A stretch of DNA of 64,000 nt from Candidatus Accumulibacter conexus (GTDB lineage: Bacteria > Pseudomonadota > Gammaproteobacteria > Burkholderiales > Rhodocyclaceae), in the NCBI GenBank assembly GCA_017592775.1, contig JAGFNJ010000028.1:1-64000 (forward strand). Direction: 5' to 3'. Position 1 is the first letter of the stretch. Each line of letters begins with the position of its first letter. The notes under the pieces are model-generated. The model searched no databases, was not told the origin of the DNA, and saw nothing but the letters and a program-made list of their open reading frames with translations. The position numbers and the translations under genes are program-made. Below are positions 59,299 to 64,000 of the stretch, one piece after another.

Positions 59299-59742
59299 TA
59301 ATCGAGATGGGAGAAAGCCTCGCGGCATCCCCCACACCACCGGACGAACGGGTCACGTATCCGGCGGTTCGATGAATTGAATTCCTGCCGCGGCGCAAGG
59401 CTCGGGAGCCCCATTTTTTCGAAGAAGCGCAAGGGTAGCACGATCGACAGGGCCGGCGTCTGCGACACCCGCCATGGACCGTCTGCGGACTTGCCGGTAT
59501 GCCACGCTGCACGCACAGACACGCCGCGTTTGCGCAGTTCCCGATAGCCCGCTCGACCCCATTGTCTCCACAGATGGCAGCGCAACTTGCGTCGTACGCA
59601 CTCGTCGAGGTCGCGCAGAGGGCTCAGCACCTCGGCGATTCCGGAGTACGTTTTCCAGCCAAGCCCGGTTTCTCCAGGCTCTGCGACGACGGCGGCGAAG
59701 GTGGTGCCTCTCGTCCGACGGGTCCGCTCCCGCACGCCTCCC
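59299..59742 (-). mobile_element. 3' remnant of a group II intron (copy A)
   Basis: The reverse strand encodes the end of an intron maturase: VRERTRRTRGTTFAAVVAE, VLSPLRDLDECVRRKLRCHL, WRQWGRAGYRELRKRGVSVR and GLPSLAPRQ. It then runs into a domain V-like hairpin (CCGGATACGTGACCC with GTCCGGTGGTGTGGG) and a domain VI stem. This resembles class C introns. The 5' part with reverse transcriptase and domains I-IV is missing. About 85-90% similar to copy B by eye. Confidence 0.7.
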
Positions 59743-59845
59743 AAAGCCACCAACGTTGTGGTTCAGCCGCAGGAGCCAGCGGACGAAGGCCGCTGGTGAA
59801 TGTCGGCTGCAACCACCCGTCAGGCCGCAAGCGAGTAGCGCCAGA

Positions 59846-60715
59846 TCAGCCGGATCGCTTCCAGATTGGCGGTACGACCAGCCCGCGCCGGTGCGCCATG
59901 ACCAGCATCACGATCCCGGTCGATGTGCACAGGAGCAGCGCCAACACCGACGACTCGACGCCGAAGTTGCCCCCGGTCAGGTAGTCGGGACCCTTGATCG
60001 TGGAACGGATCCAACCCGGTGCAGCATCGTTGCCGGAGACGATGCTCGAAAAGATGGCCTGCTGAGTGTAGTTCCACGCCACATGAAAGCCGATGCCCAG
60101 CCACAGCTTGCGCGTCAGCATGACCGCTGCGCCCAGCAGGATGCCCGCCTCGACGGCAATGAACAGCGCGCCCTCGAGCGTTGCCTGCGGGTTGGCCATG
60201 TGGCTCAGGCCAAACACGAGCGACGACACCACCAGCGCCACCCAACCGCCGAACCACTTCTCCACCGAGAAGAACAGGACGCCGCGGAACAACAGTTCCT
60301 CGAATACGCCCGAGCTGACCGCCATCGCGACCGCCGGAATCAGATAGCTCCATGGGTTCAGGCCGTCGATGCGGTAGATGCCCATGGCCATGAGGATCAC
60401 CTCGCAGGTTGCGTAAAGGCCGGCACCCACCAGCAGCCCGATGCCGAGTTGGCTGCCCATGCCTTGCGTCCCGACTTCCGGCGCGGCACGCTGCTCGACG
60501 AAGTGCGCATGTGCGATGTAGATGGCAAAGCCTGCGATGGCCAGCGCGATGACGTGAGCGGCCGCCTTGACGGGGTCAGCGGCGAAGCCTTTCATCACGT
60601 CGTCGCTGAGGCCCATCATCACCAGAAGGACGAACCCGAGCAACAGGATGCGAGCGGGGGGCGAAGCGAGAATGCGGCGTGCAAGAGTGGGCGGTGTTGG
60701 TGTTGTCATCTTCAC
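59846..60715 (-). CDS. CPBP-family intramembrane metalloprotease
   Basis: A 289-residue protein with seven or eight membrane helices. The three CPBP motifs are present: FEELLFRGVLFF with the catalytic EE-x3-R, SLVFGLSHMAN and IGFHVAWNYTQQ. Related enzymes process prenylated proteins or provide bacteriocin immunity. It lies 28 bp after a TraB-like membrane protein on the same strand, so the two may be linked. The start could be MKMTTP or MTTP. Confidence 0.88.
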   Translation of the reverse strand: MKMTTPTPPTLARRILASPPARILLLGFVLLVMMGLSDDVMKGFAADPVKAAAHVIALAIAGFAIYIAHAHFVEQRAAPEVGTQGMGSQLGIGLLVGAGLYATCEVILMAMGIYRIDGLNPWSYLIPAVAMAVSSGVFEELLFRGVLFFSVEKWFGGWVALVVSSLVFGLSHMANPQATLEGALFIAVEAGILLGAAVMLTRKLWLGIGFHVAWNYTQQAIFSSIVSGNDAAPGWIRSTIKGPDYLTGGNFGVESSVLALLLCTSTGIVMLVMAHRRGLVVPPIWKRSG

Positions 60716-60743
60716 GTTCTCCGATTGGCATCAATTCCAGGGG

Positions 60744-61895
60744 TCATTTTCCGAGGCCCTGCAGCTTTCCCTCGATGTGTTCGGGGTGCTCGATCGTGCG
60801 CATCCATTTCACCGAACCCACCGTCCATTTCGAATCCAGCTTGCGAAGCTCCGCGACAAGGCCCGGCAGGTGCGCCGACCCGTAGGTGATGAAGATCTTG
60901 TCGTCTGCCGAAAGCATGATCTGCTTCGCGAGGGCACGGTTGCGGAAATCCAGGATCACCGGCTCCATCCGACCAGGAGTGCTGTCTTGCGCAGGTTGGC
61001 TCAGGGTGAACAGCCCCCGGCACGCAACGCCGCCGAGCGTCTTCTGTGCCTCACTCCCGTTCTTCAGCCAGTCGACCACCTGCAACATGAATGCGTTGTC
61101 GTTCGTCGCGGGTTTCGGCTGGAAGTCGTTCGCATGCGCCTTCGCGAAGGCCGGATCCTCCCGCATCAGGCGCTCGTACTCCGCCTTGAGCTCGATGGCA
61201 TCGACGTCGGCAATGACGTGGCGCTTCGGGTGCTCGGCCTTGTCGGCATCCAGCAGGCCGAAGTAATCGAGCTGGAACTTCATCCCGCAGACCCCGCCGA
61301 TCGACTTGTAGGTTCCGCTCAGGTCGCTTCCGCCCACGAGCTCGTGTGACAGTTTCTCGAAGAAGGCTTTCGATTCCGGCGTGGGTGTCTGGACGCCCTC
61401 GTAGTAGATGACGTAACCCTCCGACAAGGCTTTCTCGATGTCGTAAATGACGGCCTTGTAGAAGTGCTCGGAGCCGATGTGCTGCATGCCCTGGAAAACC
61501 ACGCGCTTCGAGCCGTTCGTCAGTGCCACCTGCGGAACCGTGGCCGGACGGGTATCGGTGACGACCATCAGGTAATAGAAAGGCGCCGCAACCAGGACCC
61601 CGAGAATCAGTGTCCACCCCAGCAGGTTGCGCAGCCAGGCCCCGGCGAACGGTCGCGCCGTGTCGGCAGCGGAGAGTCGTCGAAAAACCCAGGCGCTGGC
61701 GACGGCGAGCACCGCTGCGAGCAGCGCCAGCAGGGCGAGCAGACCATAACCCCAGCCCAGCAGGATGGGTAGTCCGAGCACGAACGCGACAACCATCACA
61801 AACCAGGCGATCGCCTGCAGGCGGATGCGCCAGAGTGGTGGGGGCGGCGCAGCGGACGTGGCGGGACGTGCTTGCGTGTCTGACGATGTTTTCAT
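60744..61895 (-). CDS. membrane-anchored TraB/GumN-like protein
   Basis: A 383-residue protein with three N-terminal membrane helices (about 27-50, 53-75, 92-113) and a large extracytoplasmic domain of TraB/Tiki type. QGMQHIGSEHFYKAVIYDIE carries the first conserved His/Gly region. GYVIYYEGVQTPTPES has the Glu after a hydrophobic strand. The closing IFITYGSAHLPGLVAEL carries the second conserved His. A metallohydrolase role is proposed for the superfamily. An AGTAGGAACG ribosome site supports the start. Confidence 0.75.
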   Translation of the reverse strand: MKTSSDTQARPATSAAPPPPLWRIRLQAIAWFVMVVAFVLGLPILLGWGYGLLALLALLAAVLAVASAWVFRRLSAADTARPFAGAWLRNLLGWTLILGVLVAAPFYYLMVVTDTRPATVPQVALTNGSKRVVFQGMQHIGSEHFYKAVIYDIEKALSEGYVIYYEGVQTPTPESKAFFEKLSHELVGGSDLSGTYKSIGGVCGMKFQLDYFGLLDADKAEHPKRHVIADVDAIELKAEYERLMREDPAFAKAHANDFQPKPATNDNAFMLQVVDWLKNGSEAQKTLGGVACRGLFTLSQPAQDSTPGRMEPVILDFRNRALAKQIMLSADDKIFITYGSAHLPGLVAELRKLDSKWTVGSVKWMRTIEHPEHIEGKLQGLGK

Positions 61896-62013
61896 GTTTG
61901 CGTTCCTACTGGCGATGGGTCGTAGAACTCGAGAGTCGTGGGCCGCATGCGTTGAACACCAGCCGGCCAATGGACGAATTGTAAGGCCGCCACCGGACCA
62001 CTGAGATGCCGAA

Positions 62014-62376
62014 CTATGCCGGTCCCCGGCCATCAAGGCGCCGCATGAAGCGGCGCACCAACAAGAACGCTGCAACGGGAATGATCAGCACCACGCATGC
62101 CGCGGCGAGGAGAGCGAGTGGTGTCGGCAGTCCCAAGCCCCAGCCCAATACGAAAGCCAGGCGTTCGACTGCTTCTACCAAATCGATCGACTCGATGATG
62201 CTCGCGTTTCCAGGTGCGCGAGACAGGAAGCAAGGTAACAAGACGAACACTGCTACTGGAGTTGCTCTTGGAAACCCCGCTTCCACCCTCCGCACCTCGC
62301 CTCGCGGCGACGCACTTGCCCTTCTCCTTGCCTTCGGCTCTGCGTAGCGGGGTAAGACGCACCGCAGGTGCGGCAA
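62014..62376 (-). CDS. possible small membrane protein
   Basis: The last 55 residues, VEAVERLAFVLGWGLGLPTP then LALLAAACVVLIIPVAAFLL and RRFMRRL, form one or two convincing membrane helices with a basic end. The preceding part (RYAEPKARRRASASPRGEV) looks like translated non-coding sequence. The true start may be a TTG near 62181. No family is recognised, and it may be a remnant. Confidence 0.3.
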   Translation of the reverse strand: MPHLRCVLPRYAEPKARRRASASPRGEVRRVEAGFPRATPVAVFVLLPCFLSRAPGNASIIESIDLVEAVERLAFVLGWGLGLPTPLALLAAACVVLIIPVAAFLLVRRFMRRLDGRGPA

Positions 62377-62496
62377 AACCTGGCCATAGGACTCGCACCT
62401 ATGAAGTAACGCGCCATGCCCGGCGCACAGGTGGAGTTGAGGCGCCTGCGCGGCTTTTTGCGCAGGTCGCTTCGAACGCCGGGTTGGGCACCACGA

Positions 62497-62712
62497 TTAC
62501 AAGGCCGCGATGAATTCGTCGGGTGACACATCGGCTTGGCGCAAGACGCCTGCCAATGTGCCGACTTTGACCTCGCTGTGCATGGGTACGACGCAACCTT
62601 TGGAACCACGGCGCATGATGACGTGACTTCCAGATTGGCGCAGCTTCTCGAAACCCAGCCGCTCCAACGCCCGTACGACGTTAGCGCCCGAAACACGAGG
62701 CAGCTTAGGCAT
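62497..62712 (-). CDS. hicA: HicA toxin
   Basis: A 71-residue mRNA interferase. SGANVVRALERLGFEKLRQS and GSHVIMRRG include the catalytic His in the double-stranded RNA-binding fold, and PMHSEVKVGTLAGVLRQADV follows. It overlaps hicB by 8 bp. Confidence 0.93.
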   Translation of the reverse strand: MPKLPRVSGANVVRALERLGFEKLRQSGSHVIMRRGSKGCVVPMHSEVKVGTLAGVLRQADVSPDEFIAAL

Positions 62713-62911
62713 GCGCGGGAACGCTGAACGTTGTTACCAGCGGATGCCCTGGCGCAGGGATGGGAAATTCCGACAGATACAGTTCCGTAGCCTCTCGCAG
62801 GTTGGCGATAGCCTCCTCAACGGTTTCACCTTGCGTAGTGGTACCGGTCTCAGGATTCAGGGCAACGTAACCGCCTTCTTCGGCGGGAGTAAGTACCGCG
62901 ATCAGTTCCAT
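62705..62911 (-). CDS. hicB: HicB antitoxin
   Basis: A 68-residue antitoxin with the partial RNase H fold: LIAVLTPAEEGGYVALNPE, TTTQGETVEEAIANLREATE and LYLSEFP. No extra DNA-binding domain is seen, as in the short HicB type. It precedes hicA on the same strand and the pair looks intact. The start is set at MELIAVL, right after the end of intron remnant B. Confidence 0.9.
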   Translation of the reverse strand: MELIAVLTPAEEGGYVALNPETGTTTQGETVEEAIANLREATELYLSEFPIPAPGHPLVTTFSVPAHA

Positions 62912-62968
62912 GGTTTGACTCCGGTGGGGAAAGCGCAATTCTCGCTCATTCCGGTATAGGGGTGCCCA

Positions 62969-63540
62969 ATCGGGATAGGAGAAAGCCTGGCTGCCTCCCC
63001 CTGCCACATCACCGGACGAACGGGTCACGCCTCCGGCGGTTCGATGAATTGAATTCCTGCCGCGGCGCAAGGCTCGGGAGTCCCATTCTTTCGAAGAAGC
63101 GCAAGGGTAGCACGATCGACAGAGCCAGGGTCTGCGACACCCGCCATGGACCGTGTGCGGACTTGCTGGGATGCCACGCTGCACGCACAGACACGCCGCG
63201 TTTGGGCAGTTCCCGATAGCCCGCTCGACCCCATTGTTTCCAGAGATGGCAGCGTAACGGGCAAAGGACCCACTTGTCGAGGTCGCGCAGAGGGCTCAGC
63301 ACCTCGGCGATTCCGAAGTACGCTTTCCAGCCAAGCCCGGTTTCTCCAGGCTCTGCGACGACGGCGGCGAAGGTGCTGCCTCGCGTCCGACGGGCTCGCT
63401 CCCGCACGCGGCCCTTGAGGTTGTCGAGGGCCTTGTCGGCCAGCTTGAGCTTGGCACCGTTGCGGCTGACCGTGAAGCCCAGGAACTTGCGGTTGATGGG
63501 CCGATCGAGCGCGCTTTTCGCCCTCCGTGCGCCGAACACA
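62969..63540 (-). mobile_element. 3' remnant of a group II intron (copy B)
   Basis: A longer copy of the same intron end: NRKFLGFTVSRNGAKLKLAD, NLKGRVRERARRTRG, FGIAEVLSPLRDLDKWVLCP and GLPSLAPRQ, followed by the domain V-like GTGACCCGTTCGTCCGGTGA and a domain VI stem ending near ATCGGGATAGG. It begins abruptly within the zinc-ribbon gene to its right. It has the same orientation as copy A, about 3.7 kb away. The catalytic reverse transcriptase region is absent. Confidence 0.72.
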
Positions 63541-63706
63541 ATCCCGCCCAGAGCTCCTGATATGGCATGACCTGTTCATGTCTCGCTCGCCAATGTGCGT
63601 CGATACCGTTCCACCCGTTGCCCTGGAAGACATGACCGCACTGTGGGCAGACGCGCGGTGGCTCAGTCTTGAGCTCTTTCTCGCAGCAAAGACAGGACCT
63701 CTGCAT
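63520..63706 (-). pseudogene. zinc-ribbon protein cut by intron remnant B
   Basis: The frame starts MQRSCLCCEKELKTE, continues with VCPQCGHVFQGNGWNGIDAH and ends WAGLCSAHGG. Two C-x2-C pairs form a likely zinc ribbon. The GWxGIDAHW-x3-H stretch is typical of a small conserved protein whose natural end is near this point. After GG the frame enters the intron remnant and continues to a stop at 63296. Probably only the last few residues are lost or replaced. Confidence 0.5.
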
Positions 63707-63801
63707 TGTGATCTCCCAAAGCCCCCAACGCTCGAGTTCAGCCGCGTTGCGGAGCGTAGCGTAGCGTAGCAACGTCGGCTGTAACCCTTTTTGGGCCTCA
63801 G

Positions 63802-64000
63802 TCACACGATGTGCGAAACCTCAACGTCGCCCCAATGCGACTTGAGGTACTCGGCGACCAGCCGCCGGTGACAGTAATGCGGCTTGTCCTCGCTGCAGAG
63901 CAGGCAGCCGTCCGCGATCACGGCCGGGTCAATCTTCTTCTCGATCTCGCGCTTGCGCATCAACTCCAGAAACTTCTGCTCGTACACGCCCCAGTCGCCC
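63802..64000 (-). CDS. DUF488 family protein, partial at window edge
   Basis: C-terminal 65 residues of a DUF488 protein. The hallmark LLCSEDKPHYCHRRLVAEYL carries the conserved Cys, Glu, Cys and His-Arg, and the end SHWGDVEVSHIV is typical. The rest continues past the right edge. Family function is unknown, with a nucleotide or nucleic-acid processing role suspected. Confidence 0.88.
   Translation of the reverse strand, partial: GDWGVYEQKFLELMRKREIEKKIDPAVIADGCLLCSEDKPHYCHRRLVAEYLKSHWGDVEVSHIV

Overview
The window is 64 kb of high-GC DNA. It looks chromosomal and betaproteobacterial, most likely from a Rhodocyclales or Accumulibacter-type organism. That assignment is inference. It rests on the gene order rpsB-tsf-pyrH-frr-uppS-cdsA-dxr-rseP-bamA-ompH-lpxD-fabZ-lpxA-lpxB-rnhB, divergent map-glnD, a nif accessory cluster, a PEP-CTERM protein and an HPr-rel-A cassette. 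No rRNA, tRNA or CRISPR array was found.

Layout. (1) 0-4.1 kb: a CreBC-like two-component system, with the kinase broken at its C-terminus near the window edge, and a chemotaxis receptor. (2) 4.6-7.6 kb: a 6-phosphofructokinase and an orphan reverse transcriptase of the diversity-generating-retroelement type that has lost its natural N-terminus. (3) 7.7-22 kb: a nitrogenase maturation island. The reverse strand carries nifQ-modABC, then nifV-orf-nifW-nifZ-nifM. The forward strand carries nifE-nifN-nifX-rseC-like-DUF269-CCE_0567-type-fdxB, then iscA-nifU-nifS. Sigma-54 -24/-12 elements precede nifV, nifE and iscA, and NifA-type TGT-N10-ACA sites precede nifE and iscA. The products supply molybdate, homocitrate, Fe-S clusters and the FeMo-co scaffold. 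The structural genes nifHDK and nifA/nifB are not in the window. (4) 22-41 kb: core housekeeping genes for lipid A, outer membrane assembly, isoprenoids, phospholipid, translation and PII signalling.

(5) 41-45.5 kb: a cassette with a perfect sigma-54 promoter. It encodes a small exported-looking Cys protein, a PqqD-like chaperone, an HprK-related kinase and a nucleotidyltransferase-fold protein. A PEP-CTERM protein follows. (6) 46-50.7 kb: one gene for a 1,560-residue protein with a Mrr-like nuclease domain, a STAND-type P-loop NTPase and a very long helical C-terminus. This is the architecture of antiviral STAND (Avs) proteins, and it is the strongest novel-system candidate here. (7) 50.8-57.9 kb: exported or membrane proteins of unknown function, including an ankyrin protein, two neighbours sharing a C-terminal domain and a protein with an internal duplication.

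(8) 58-64 kb: an accessory region rich in broken genes. It holds a dnaE2 fragment, a broken addiction module, an AT-rich acetyltransferase with an attC-like palindrome (probable integron cassette), two 3' remnants of group II introns in direct orientation about 3.7 kb apart, a CPBP protease, a TraB-like protein, a complete hicBA pair, a zinc-ribbon gene cut by an intron remnant, and the end of a DUF488 gene.
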